From Paracoccus sp. DMF-8 (GTDB taxonomy: Bacteria; Pseudomonadota; Alphaproteobacteria; Rhodobacterales; Rhodobacteraceae): 64,000 nt of DNA. The notes under the pieces were generated by a model. It made no database searches, was not told where the DNA came from, and saw only the letters and a program-made list of their open reading frames with translations. A program made the position numbers and the translations under genes. Positions 56,077-63,828 of this stretch are shown piece after piece. Within the stretch, counting starts at the first letter, position 1. The number at the start of each line of letters is the position of its first letter. The stretch spans positions 785,796-849,795 of the forward strand of contig NZ_JARJHL010000010.1 of the NCBI RefSeq assembly GCF_029309835.1, given 5' to 3'.

Positions 56077-56229
56077 AAAGCGGCGCCTCGCGCCGGGTGG
56101 AAAATAACCAATGGCGTCTACGAGCGCGACGCTCGCTTTTTCGAAACGATAGGACGGACTTGAACCCGGTCCCATGGACGGAACCGCGCCCGTGAGAACG
56201 TCGTTTTTTTCTTTGGTTGCCTGGTAGGT

Positions 56230-56321
56230 AAATGGACAAGTTATGAGGGGCAGAATGGACAAGTGTGCGGTCGGAAATCGCTAAACCTTTGTCCTGTGCG
56301 TCTCGAATGGTCAATTTATGG
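56230..56321 (+). repeat. Three imperfect direct repeats downstream of the reverse transcriptase gene
   Basis: AATGGACAAGTTATGAGGGG (about 56231), GAATGGACAAGTGTGCGG (about 56253) and GAATGGTCAATTTATGGGG (about 56298) share the TGGWCAAKT core. Repeats of this kind are typical of ends bound by IS21- or Mu-type transposases. No transposase gene is adjacent. Confidence 0.4.
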
Positions 56322-56338
56322 GGTCAGTTACATTATCG

Positions 56339-57250
56339 CTATCTGCCGAATGCAAAATGCAACGCATCCCGCTGCGCAGCCATGCGATCCGCGGACGATC
56401 TCCATCCAGGGTCAATCTGGCTTGCTTCGTAGAGACGCCCCGCCAGACGACGCGCTACTACCAGCTTTTCCCGGCTTGGAAGCAGGTTCTCGAACAAGGT
56501 TTGATCTTGGGCGATACTGCGCTGTCGGCGATTTGGGAGCCGCAAACCGGCACTGGTGACAGCGGCACCAGTCACGATCCGAGGCTGCCCCGACCTGAAT
56601 ACCTTGGTCTTGTGACCGTGCAGGTGCCGGCTCCTGATGATTTTTTTCGCAGCGTATATGATGCGGCGCCCAGCCCCGTGACCGCTGAACACAATATCAT
56701 CGACATATACCGTCATCACGCATCCTGCATTCGCCGCCAGTATGCTCAGTTCGTCGAACATATCCTCGTAAGCAAAAAAGGACAGGATTGGGCTGGCGCT
56801 GCTGCCGGTCGGCAGATGCCCGTCGACTGTGAGGAGCTTGCTGAGCATCCCGGCCACATCACCTGCACAGGCCATTCGATCCAGAAAGAAGTGATACACC
56901 GCTTGGGCGCGTGCCGATGGATAGAACTTTCGAACATCGATCTTCGCACAGCGGGTCTCCACCCCATGCACAGAGGCGTTCGTAATGTAGGAACGGCCCT
57001 TCCTGGCAGAGTGCAGGTAGTCTGGTGTAGCGATACGGGACAGCAGCAATGCGATACGGCGGTGAATGCACGCCAACCTCGGGCGGGGCTCCTGTATGGC
57101 GCGCCCAGTTTTTTTATCGATCCACCGCTTGTAGGGGTCCGGATCGTGCAGCAACCCCTCAAGGTCCTCCATGGATATCAACAGTCGGTCAGCCAGCATC
57201 TGCGGACTGGAAATCTTGTAAAGCGCCGATTGATCCCGCTGATAGATCAT
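56339..57250 (-). CDS. Retron-type reverse transcriptase
   Basis: The 303-residue protein has the RT motif series: AKIDVRKFYPS (motif A, D105), LPTGSSASP (146-154) and YVDDIVFSG with catalytic YVDD at 182-185. Two retron hallmarks are present, NASVH at 91-95 (the NAxxH motif) and VTG at 226-228. There is no group II intron maturase or endonuclease domain, and the length is normal for retron RTs. In retrons the RT copies part of an adjacent structured RNA into msDNA, and the locus defends against phage. The gene overlaps the XRE gene by 4 bp. Confidence 0.88.
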   Translation of the reverse strand: MIYQRDQSALYKISSPQMLADRLLISMEDLEGLLHDPDPYKRWIDKKTGRAIQEPRPRLACIHRRIALLLSRIATPDYLHSARKGRSYITNASVHGVETRCAKIDVRKFYPSARAQAVYHFFLDRMACAGDVAGMLSKLLTVDGHLPTGSSASPILSFFAYEDMFDELSILAANAGCVMTVYVDDIVFSGHGAGRRIIYAAKKIIRSRHLHGHKTKVFRSGQPRIVTGAAVTSAGLRLPNRRQRSIAQDQTLFENLLPSREKLVVARRLAGRLYEASQIDPGWRSSADRMAAQRDALHFAFGR

Positions 57251-57555
57251 TTCCCGGCGCTCCGATATTCCGATATGGTCGCAACCCAGTCCAACATCTT
57301 CAATGCCTTATCTGCCACATAAGCGCGCACGGCGTCGGCCTTGCCTCCGCCGTTGATCTGTTCGGCAAAAAGCATCAGTGACGACATGGGGATGTCGAAA
57401 GCCGTCGAATATTTTTCAAGAACCGCGAGGGAGATGTTCTTGTCCCCACTCTCGATCTCGGAAACGTAGGATTTTGACAGTCCGACGCGCTCGGCCACAT
57501 CGGCCTGCGTCAGGTCATGATAGACTCGCACCAAGCGGAGAGCTTTGTTCAGCAT
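57247..57555 (-). CDS. XRE-family helix-turn-helix protein of the retron-like locus
   Basis: The 102-residue protein is a single HTH_XRE domain (LTQADVAERVGLSKSYVSEI, about residues 14-34) plus a short helical tail (AVRAYVADKALKMLDWVATI). GAGGACGG precedes the ATG. It overlaps the RT start. HTH accessory proteins define one described retron group (type VI in the published scheme, as I recall it); here it may act as regulator or antitoxin to the peptide upstream. Confidence 0.85.
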   Translation of the reverse strand: MLNKALRLVRVYHDLTQADVAERVGLSKSYVSEIESGDKNISLAVLEKYSTAFDIPMSSLMLFAEQINGGGKADAVRAYVADKALKMLDWVATISEYRSAGK

Positions 57556-57593
57556 CGCACACCGTCCTCGCAGTTGAACACCCGGGAGCCGTC

Positions 57594-57737
57594 TTAGAAG
57601 AATAGCCGTGCGAGTTGCGCGATGGCTTTAACCATCAAGAACACGACCATCAGGGTCCGGCGTTTCCGAAGAACGCGCCGGATCCAACGACGGATCCACT
57701 GCCCGGTGCTCAGGGGCTTCACGGGATCATTTCCCAT
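57594..57737 (-). CDS. Small cationic hydrophobic peptide, first gene of the retron-like locus
   Basis: The 47-residue peptide begins MGNDPVKPLSTGQWIRRW. It then has a strongly basic stretch (IRRVLRKRRT) and one hydrophobic helix (TLMVVFLMVKAIAQLA) ending LARLFF. This is the layout of small membrane-acting toxins and some phage-defence effectors. AGGAGG lies 7 bp upstream of the ATG, the best ribosome-binding site in the locus, but it is inside a stable hairpin. The XRE gene follows 38 bp downstream, so all three genes are probably one transcript. It was too short to be noticed by length alone. Confidence 0.6.
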   Translation of the reverse strand: MGNDPVKPLSTGQWIRRWIRRVLRKRRTLMVVFLMVKAIAQLARLFF

Positions 57738-57744
57738 GTCACAT

Positions 57745-57800
57745 CCTCCTGGGCTTCCTCGCCGGGACCATCCCGACGAGTGTGCCGCCATCCCAGGAGG
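57745..57800 (-). ncRNA. Long hairpin in the retron-like leader, covering the peptide gene's ribosome-binding site
   Basis: A 9-bp outer stem (CCTCCTGGG with CCCAGGAGG, 57745-57753 and 57792-57800) encloses a 10-bp inner stem (57758-57767 and 57771-57780) with a 3-nt loop. The 3' arm on the - strand contains the AGGAGG of the 47-aa gene. A 7-bp hairpin covers its start codon. Further short hairpins lie upstream to about 57997, including an 8-bp stem at 57973-57980/57990-57997. This could be the msd part of a retron RNA or an attenuator. I did not find convincing a1/a2 complementary ends. Confidence 0.45.
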
Positions 57801-58014
57801 CAATCAGGGCAGAGGTTTATCCCCCAGGCATCCCCGTGCCGCAACGCGAGCTGCGGACTTGAGTGGATCGGGCATCATCGCGGATCCCATCGCGCGGATG
57901 CGATCGCAACGCCCCGAAACGGGTAGAGGCCGAAACCTCCTCGATCAGCGAACTGACCAGCCTATGGCAACTATCTCTCACCTGAGCACTGAGAGATGAG
58001 TAGCATCAAGAAAT

Positions 58015-58062
58015 CGCCAAAGCAAGATTAAAGTTCGCCAACAGCGAATAAAATTGCGCCAA
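58015..58062. repeat. Three CGCCAA repeats at exact 21-bp spacing
   Basis: CGCCAA occurs at 58015, 58036 and 58057 within longer similar units; read on the - strand they are TTGGCGAAcTTTAAT-like. Exactly two helical turns separate them. They lie at the presumed promoter of the retron-like locus. They may be operators for the XRE protein or an end of a lost IS21-type element. Confidence 0.5.
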
Positions 58063-58299
58063 CATGATCTTTGGACACTATATATTGTGCCCTCCTTTCT
58101 TTCCGTGACACGCCCGCCGCTCCATCCGGAAAATTTTTGAGGATTATACTGACTCATGTTCGAGGCTCTGCGATCTATATGGTGAAGAATTTTTCCCGAT
58201 GGATGATCGCAATGGCAACGGCAGGTGAGATGGTAGCCAGGACGACCGATGTTTTTGGCTTCAATACTTCGGCGCTGGAGAGCATCGATCACGTTCTCG

Positions 58300-58640
58300 T
58301 CGTTGCGGGTCGGCTATCGCCGGATCGGCATCCTGCTCGAGCGCAAGGGCATGCTCATGAACCACAAGAAGCTGTATCGGCTCTACCGAGAAGAAGGGCT
58401 GTCGACGAGGCGACGGCGCGCACGCAAACGGGCTCGCGGGTTACGCACGCCGATGCCGGAGGCGGCGCATCCCAACGCCTGCTGGTCGCTCGACTTTCTG
58501 GCCGACAGCTTCGGCGCCGCGCGCAAGTTCCGCATCCTAGCAGTAACCGGCGATTGCCGCCGGGAGAACCTATGCCCGGTGGTTCCGTTCGGGCTCGTTT
58601 TCGCTCCACACGCCTCGGACAAGCCAATTACTCCTGCCTG
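58300..58640 (+). pseudogene. IS3-family orfB (DDE transposase) fragment
   Basis: The reading VGYRRIGILLERKGMLMNHK followed by KLYRLYREEGLSTRRRRARK and NACWSLDFLADSFGAARKFR is the HTH_21 region and first catalytic aspartate of an IS3 OrfB. It begins without an N-terminus and loses the frame after about 90 residues, before the second aspartate. Inactive. Confidence 0.8.
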
Positions 58641-58678
58641 ACCTTGTCCCAATCCTTACCTACGCGCCATTAAAGCAG

Positions 58679-59245
58679 ATGGCCGAAACGCGAACCGATG
58701 ATCTGCAACATGCCATCCATTGGTATACCCTGCGCTGCGAGACGCCGAGGGAAGGCGTCCGCAGACGGTTTCCGACGTTGCAATCGTGCCGACAGCGTTT
58801 GATCGACGTGCGCTGGCCCCAGGGGGTCTTCTGCCCCCGGTGCCACACCGAAAAGCCGGTTCATGTGACAACCCGCGATCTATATCAGTGCCGCAATTGT
58901 CGCTTCCAGATTTCTTCGACGACTGCCACCCCCTTACATCGCAGCCGCATCGAATTGCCAATCTGGTTCGCAGCCGCGGAGCGGATCATTCACTATCAAG
59001 ACATAAGCAGCGCCCCTGGCAGGGTGCCGGCTCATGACCTCGGGGCAGAAATGGGCGTGGCATATGTAGCCGCCCGCCGCCTGCGCCGGATCATCATCGA
59101 CGACCTAGGCCTCGGTGGCACAGGACTACTGCGGGCTGCGATCTGCACGGATCGGGTGATTCTTCCCCACCACCTCCCATCAGGCACAGAACGGCACCTT
59201 GGTTGGTTGATTGATTTGTTCTACAGCCGAACCGCATCCAGCTGA
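58679..59245 (+). CDS. Solo zinc-ribbon protein similar to the N-terminal half of IS1595-type transposases
   Basis: The 188-residue protein has the transposase zinc ribbon (WPQGVFCPRCHTEKPVH, CPRC then YQCRNCRFQ) and SSTTATPLHRSRIELPIWF. A helical HTH-like region follows (DLGAEMGVAYVAARRLRRII). The DDE nuclease domain of IS1595/ISXO2 transposases is missing and the protein ends normally about 45 residues later. It is either a truncated IS relic that kept its frame or a domesticated DNA-binding protein. Its place just before tnsABC and in the same orientation makes the second idea worth testing. Confidence 0.65.
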   Translation: MAETRTDDLQHAIHWYTLRCETPREGVRRRFPTLQSCRQRLIDVRWPQGVFCPRCHTEKPVHVTTRDLYQCRNCRFQISSTTATPLHRSRIELPIWFAAAERIIHYQDISSAPGRVPAHDLGAEMGVAYVAARRLRRIIIDDLGLGGTGLLRAAICTDRVILPHHLPSGTERHLGWLIDLFYSRTASS

Positions 59246-59694
59246 GCTAAGCATACAGACTGTCCCCAACGGCAACCCGCCGTGATCTTGGCGGCTCAAG
59301 CACCGCGCGATAATCTCTGAAGCATCAAGGAGGTTAAACGCAGCGGCCTGACCAAGGCGCAGGGAAACACGGACAGGTAATTACGGATTGCGAAAAATCA
59401 TCCGCAATTTGAAATCCACGAAATCCGTGCAAAAACAGATACTTGTGGACTCTCCCCATCGCGCATGCGAAGGTGGATTCGTCGAATGTTTGGCGGGAGT
59501 GTGCTCTTCCGATACGGCGCGCGCACCCTATCCCGAGAAAATTTTTGCGCTGCATACTAGCGCTCGAGCCTGATCGGCTGCCCTGATCCAATGCCACGTT
59601 ACCGCGTCAATGCGGTGCCGGGCAAGAGCGGTGTCGATCATTCCGAAACGACCCTTGCACTCCGGATGGCCTGCCGTCCGGAAACGGAGATCCT
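59246..59694. other. Upstream region of tnsABC without a convincing gene
   Basis: About 450 bp carry no supported gene. A dyad ATTGCG (59387-59392) and CGCAAT (59403-59408) may be a regulatory site. The tnsA promoter should lie here. I see no CRISPR repeats and no tRNA-like or guide-like structure. Confidence 0.4.
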
Positions 59695-60441
59695 ATGTCC
59701 TACGTCATCGAACATGATGAGTGGAATCACCAACCCCATCGGCTGCCGAAAGAATCCAAGATCAAGATGGGCGAAATCTACGGTGTTGACCCTTATGATG
59801 GCCGGCGCGATCCGTCTGCGCGGAGTTCCTGGGCGCAGAAGGTCTTCTTTGCCTACAAGACTCCGGCGAACGACTGGAGGCCCAAACTGGCAAAAACGGA
59901 AAGCGCCGCCGAAGCCGCTGTGGCCATCCAGGCACTCATGGCTCCGAGTATCTACGACATCGGCTTCCAGCCGCTGACCGTCCATTACAAGGATGAGAAC
60001 GGAAAAAACACGCCGTATACGCATGACCTTTTGCTGACGTTCCGCAACGGCCATCGCCGCCTGGTCTTCGTGCGCTATGAGCGCAGCTTGCTTAAGCCGA
60101 CGACCCAACGGGCGATCGAGTCGATTGTTGCCGCGACACCACGCATGGCCGCAGATGACATGGTCGTCGTGAATGCCAGCGACTATACCCGTCAGCGCCG
60201 GGACAACCTTTTTCGAATGTTCAAGCTCAGTGCCGCCCCCGATCAGGAAGCGGACGCAATCGTCCTGCAGACGATGCAGGCCTATCGGTCGATCTACGTG
60301 ATGAAAGACCTTTTCCCTCGTGCCGGTATCGAGCAGCATCGGGTGTTCCAGGCTTGCTATCGTCTGATCGCGGCACAAAAGCTGGTTGCGGATATCGACA
60401 ACGTCATCTGGGAACATTCGCGCATTTGGTTGGTGGGATGA
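59695..60441 (+). CDS. tnsA: TnsA-like transposon endonuclease, catalytic motif altered
   Basis: The 248-residue protein lies where TnsA belongs, overlapping tnsB by 4 bp. It has the TnsA plan: an N-terminal helix with glutamates (TESAAEAAVAIQALMAPSIY), the strand IGFQPLTVHY, then TPYTHDLLLTFRNGHRRLVF, and a C-terminal winged-helix region. In Tn7 the active site is E63, D114, Q130 and K132. Here the aspartate is kept (YTHD) but the Q-x-K position reads F-V-R (LVFVRYE). The 5'-strand nicking activity may be weak or absent, which would favour co-integrate (replicative) transposition. GGAG precedes the ATG. Confidence 0.75.
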   Translation: MSYVIEHDEWNHQPHRLPKESKIKMGEIYGVDPYDGRRDPSARSSWAQKVFFAYKTPANDWRPKLAKTESAAEAAVAIQALMAPSIYDIGFQPLTVHYKDENGKNTPYTHDLLLTFRNGHRRLVFVRYERSLLKPTTQRAIESIVAATPRMAADDMVVVNASDYTRQRRDNLFRMFKLSAAPDQEADAIVLQTMQAYRSIYVMKDLFPRAGIEQHRVFQACYRLIAAQKLVADIDNVIWEHSRIWLVG

Positions 60442-62771
60442 CACCGGACTCGCCGAACTATCATTTCCCGAGCGGGACGGCGGTCACGCTTCCGATGGGC
60501 GAAATGTCCATCCGTGACAGGACCGATCACGGCTACGAACTGGTCGACCTTTCGTCGGGCGAGGTCCGCGGGATCTCGATGCAGTCACTGATCGACCAGC
60601 TGAAGCTGCCTGGCATGGCGGCGGACACCACTGAGGCACTGACAGGCAATCGCTTGAAACAGCGCCTCGGGGGAGTCGCGGGCGTCGAGGGTTTGAGCAA
60701 TGAGGCACAAGAGGCAAGCGCGTTCCGCGTGGCGATCTGCATGGGCATGCAGATGGTTCAGGCGCGGTTGCGGCTGGAAACCGGGAATTCCCGGCTCAGG
60801 CTGAACTGGCGCAGCATCGATCGCCTTCGTCCAGAAATCCGTGATATCGCCAAGACGCTGTTCGGGAAGCAAATTTACCTGAACGGCCCTCGCGGCGGCC
60901 GAAAGGGAGATCGGTGGACGCTGCACAAGGGCCGCCGCCTGATCGATATTCTCCACGACTATGAGGCGCTTCAAGAGGGCGAGCGTCCAAAAGATGCGTT
61001 GGCACCCCTGTATCATCTACAGGGTAATCGCGATCCCAGGATACCATATCGCGCGCGGGAGCTTATGACCGCAGCTTGGGAACAGGTCGGACTGGATCTC
61101 AAAAGCCCGAGCCTTGCGAATGTTCATGATCGCCTCGAGTTGTTGATACACGAAGAGAACGTCCGTCGGGCTCGGAACGACCTGCCCGCGCTGATTGTGC
61201 CATCAGTTTCGACCTTGAGGGCACATCGCGCGCAGCACGTGTCCGACACCGCCTACCTCAATGCGACCAAGGGCAGCACTGTAACGCGCAACCGCCGTGG
61301 GCGCGGCAGCACTGACATTCGCGCGCTGCTGGTCGGTGAATACGTCGAAATCGATGAATGCAGGGGGTCCCTCGTTCTGTCGTCGAAGGTGGCCGGAATC
61401 TGGGAACGACTCTCGAAAAGCCAAAGGGAAGCTTTGCACGAGATCGACGAAATCATTCGAAAGCGCCTCTATATCCTTGTCATGATCGACGTGGCGACTC
61501 GCATGCCTCTCGCATGGGTCATCAGCGACCAGCCGCGCGCTGAAGCGACCCTGCAGCTTTTTCGAATGGCCACTCGCTCCAAGGAACGCGAAGCCAGGAA
61601 ATATGGCTGCGAGGGACAGGCGATCGACGCCGTGGGCGTGGGCTATGTCAAGAACGATAACGGGCCGGGCCTTCGGAATGCCACGACCATCGGCACCTTG
61701 GTTGGACTTGATATTATCAACATCGTATCGCGTGCCTACGCTGCGACGGACAAGCCCTACATCGAACGCTTGTTCGGAACCGTGGAATCCGTGCTCTTGA
61801 AGTTGATCCATGGCTACACAGGGCGCAAAGCCGGAGAGTTGCCGGGCTACGATGCAATCGCGAATGGCGTTCTGGACATCGAAGAGCTCTACGAAATCCT
61901 CAGCCGTTTCTTCATCGACGAATATCCCGCCATGCAGCACACTGGCGTCGGCATGTGGTCCCGCCGACCGATTGAAGTCTACAACGAAATCAACCGCACG
62001 CGCGGTTGCATTCCACCGACCGACCCTGACACGCGGCGTATCCATTTGGGCTGGAAGGTCCAGGCAACACCCACAGACGAGGGTGTCCGGGTGTTTGGGG
62101 GGATCTGGTTCAACTCCGATAAACTCCAGGAAATGCGGGAAAGCTCGAAGGTGAAGGCACGCAAGGTTTCGGTATTTGTCGATCCGGATGACATCAACGC
62201 TGCGACCGTGGTGATCCGGGGGATCGATGAACCGATCACTGTCCATCTGCAGATTACGGCATTTGCTGATATGACTTTGCCGGAAGTTCTGGAGCTGATG
62301 GCCGCCTGCCGTAAAGAAGACCACCAGCAAAGGATGTTCTACGAAGATCAGATCGCGCGCACCCGGCGCCACCGTGCTGATCGCCTTCAGGCGATCGGGG
62401 TCGAGCATAAGCTCAGCCGCAGCTATGCCACTTTCGAGGAATGTCAGCGGAAAGCCGCCGCGGTTTTCGCAGGCGCGCGGATCACCCGGACTCGCGTCAC
62501 GGGCACGGTGGACCCTAGCGAGATCCTGAATCTGACTAGAACGAAGGACGTATATCAGATCGGCGCCGGGCCGATGTTGATCGAGGGGCTTGGCGAAGAA
62601 ATCGACCCTGCCACGGAATGCCGCGCCGAGGACCTGGACCGGCATTCCGAGAACCTGCCGAGCCCCAGGAAAGCCTCGAAGCCAAGGACTGCACGCTCGC
62701 CTAAGTCGGCTACCAAATCTACGCGGGCCCAATTTGGCCGCCCGCAGAACACGAAGGATCTGTTGGAATGA
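60438..62771 (+). CDS. tnsB: TnsB/TniA-type DDE transposase
   Basis: The 777-residue protein has the retroviral-integrase-type catalytic core with D306 (GEYVEIDECRG), D407 (VKNDNGPG) and E443 (PYIERLFGTVES), a DD(35)E arrangement. An N-terminal DNA-binding region precedes the core and a Mu-transposase-type C-terminal beta-barrel region follows (RIHLGWKVQATP to FGGIWFNSDKL). The last 60 residues are basic and low-complexity (SPRKASKPRTARSPKSATKS) and probably contact TnsC. It binds the element ends and joins them to target DNA. It overlaps tnsA and tnsC by 4 bp each. Confidence 0.93.
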   Translation: MTPDSPNYHFPSGTAVTLPMGEMSIRDRTDHGYELVDLSSGEVRGISMQSLIDQLKLPGMAADTTEALTGNRLKQRLGGVAGVEGLSNEAQEASAFRVAICMGMQMVQARLRLETGNSRLRLNWRSIDRLRPEIRDIAKTLFGKQIYLNGPRGGRKGDRWTLHKGRRLIDILHDYEALQEGERPKDALAPLYHLQGNRDPRIPYRARELMTAAWEQVGLDLKSPSLANVHDRLELLIHEENVRRARNDLPALIVPSVSTLRAHRAQHVSDTAYLNATKGSTVTRNRRGRGSTDIRALLVGEYVEIDECRGSLVLSSKVAGIWERLSKSQREALHEIDEIIRKRLYILVMIDVATRMPLAWVISDQPRAEATLQLFRMATRSKEREARKYGCEGQAIDAVGVGYVKNDNGPGLRNATTIGTLVGLDIINIVSRAYAATDKPYIERLFGTVESVLLKLIHGYTGRKAGELPGYDAIANGVLDIEELYEILSRFFIDEYPAMQHTGVGMWSRRPIEVYNEINRTRGCIPPTDPDTRRIHLGWKVQATPTDEGVRVFGGIWFNSDKLQEMRESSKVKARKVSVFVDPDDINAATVVIRGIDEPITVHLQITAFADMTLPEVLELMAACRKEDHQQRMFYEDQIARTRRHRADRLQAIGVEHKLSRSYATFEECQRKAAAVFAGARITRTRVTGTVDPSEILNLTRTKDVYQIGAGPMLIEGLGEEIDPATECRAEDLDRHSENLPSPRKASKPRTARSPKSATKSTRAQFGRPQNTKDLLE

Positions 62772-63742
62772 CGTTCATCAATATGGGCGAGGTGGCGGTT
62801 GCGGCACCGCTTAAGAAGGCGCATTACCAGTTTCATCGTGCCCAGCAGCTGAAGGCGGCCGTCTCCTCCTGCGTGACCGACTACTATTCCAAGGCAAGCT
62901 CGGGGGCGGCATTCGAGGCCCGGGGCGTGCTTGTCACGGGCAAATCAAGAGTCGGGAAGACCCGCGAGCTACAGCGCCTCATCCGTGACATCAACGATAG
63001 CGGAGAAACAATGCCCAACGGCCAGCCGATCCGTTTCGTCAGCTGCATCCTGTCCGGGCACATCACTTGGAAAAGCCTCGGAATCGCGACCTTGGAAGCG
63101 CTCGGCTATCCCTGCAACGGGCAACGGACGCAAACCTACATCTGGGATATGGTTCGTCAGCAGGCGAAGCGCCAAGGCATTATCGGCATCCACTATGACG
63201 AATGCCAGCACATGTTCGCGGACACGGGCCATACAACGAACCGGGTTGTCCTCGACTCCTTCAAGGCGCTCCTGAAGGATCCGAGATGGCCCTTGATCCT
63301 GATTCTGTCCGGTGTGCCGGATCTCGCGAAGCACATCGAAAACGACACCAGTTCTGAAGAACGGCGCCAGCTGCGCCATCTGCTTCGGCCGGTGCATTTC
63401 GACATGATCAACCCGGAGAGGGATCTCGGTGAACTCAACGCGTTGGCGTATACTTACGCCGACAAGGCGGGCGTCAACTTCGACGGGCTGTCCAATGCAG
63501 ACTTCCTCGAGCGCCTGGCATTCGTGTCGTGCAACCGGTGGGGACTCGCAATCGAAATGGTGATCGAAGCTTTCACCTGCTGCGCCCTCGCCGGGGTGCA
63601 GGATGTTTCGATAGAGCATTTCGACGAAGCGTTCTCCCGCACCCATGGCACCCAGAAAGGATTCTCGCCCTTCATGATGGACGATTACATCGACGTCTTC
63701 GACCAGGACAGACTTCTGGAATATTTGTCGAGCGACGGGTGA
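62768..63742 (+). CDS. tnsC: TnsC/TniB-type AAA+ transposition regulator
   Basis: The 324-residue ATPase has Walker A GKSRVGKT (58-65), Walker B IHYDEC (141-146) and sensor 1 LILILSGVPDL. It continues with RQLRHLLRPVHFDMINPERD and a small helical lid. In the Tn7 family it polymerises on target DNA and connects TniQ/TnsD with the transposase. The size is close to TniB. A strong terminator follows 28 bp later. Confidence 0.93.
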   Translation: MTFINMGEVAVAAPLKKAHYQFHRAQQLKAAVSSCVTDYYSKASSGAAFEARGVLVTGKSRVGKTRELQRLIRDINDSGETMPNGQPIRFVSCILSGHITWKSLGIATLEALGYPCNGQRTQTYIWDMVRQQAKRQGIIGIHYDECQHMFADTGHTTNRVVLDSFKALLKDPRWPLILILSGVPDLAKHIENDTSSEERRQLRHLLRPVHFDMINPERDLGELNALAYTYADKAGVNFDGLSNADFLERLAFVSCNRWGLAIEMVIEAFTCCALAGVQDVSIEHFDEAFSRTHGTQKGFSPFMMDDYIDVFDQDRLLEYLSSDG

Positions 63743-63769
63743 ACGACCGAAATTAGGCAGTGGATGTGG

Positions 63770-63797
63770 GGGCTCGCGGAACGCGGGCCCTTTTTGT
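63770..63797 (+). terminator. Intrinsic terminator after tnsABC
   Basis: GGGCTCGCG (63770-63778), loop GAA, CGCGGGCCC (63782-63790) form a 9-bp stem with one G-U pair, followed by TTTTTG. It would stop tnsABC transcription before the right end. Confidence 0.85.
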
Positions 63798-63828
63798 TTG
63801 CAGGTCGTCACTTCAGGCTCGATGCGCC

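Noticed and set aside
56130..56175. Possible tRNA fragment (GGTTCAAGTCC on the - strand)
   Set aside because: The T-loop-like string is present but the adjacent bases do not form a 5-bp T stem and no other arm can be folded.
56318..57322. + strand frame opposite the reverse transcriptase
   Set aside because: The - strand frame has all RT motifs and is coupled to the XRE gene; the + strand frame has no motif.
59388..59573. 61-codon frame upstream of tnsA
   Set aside because: It has no ribosome-binding site, no similarity and unusual composition; it is probably chance.
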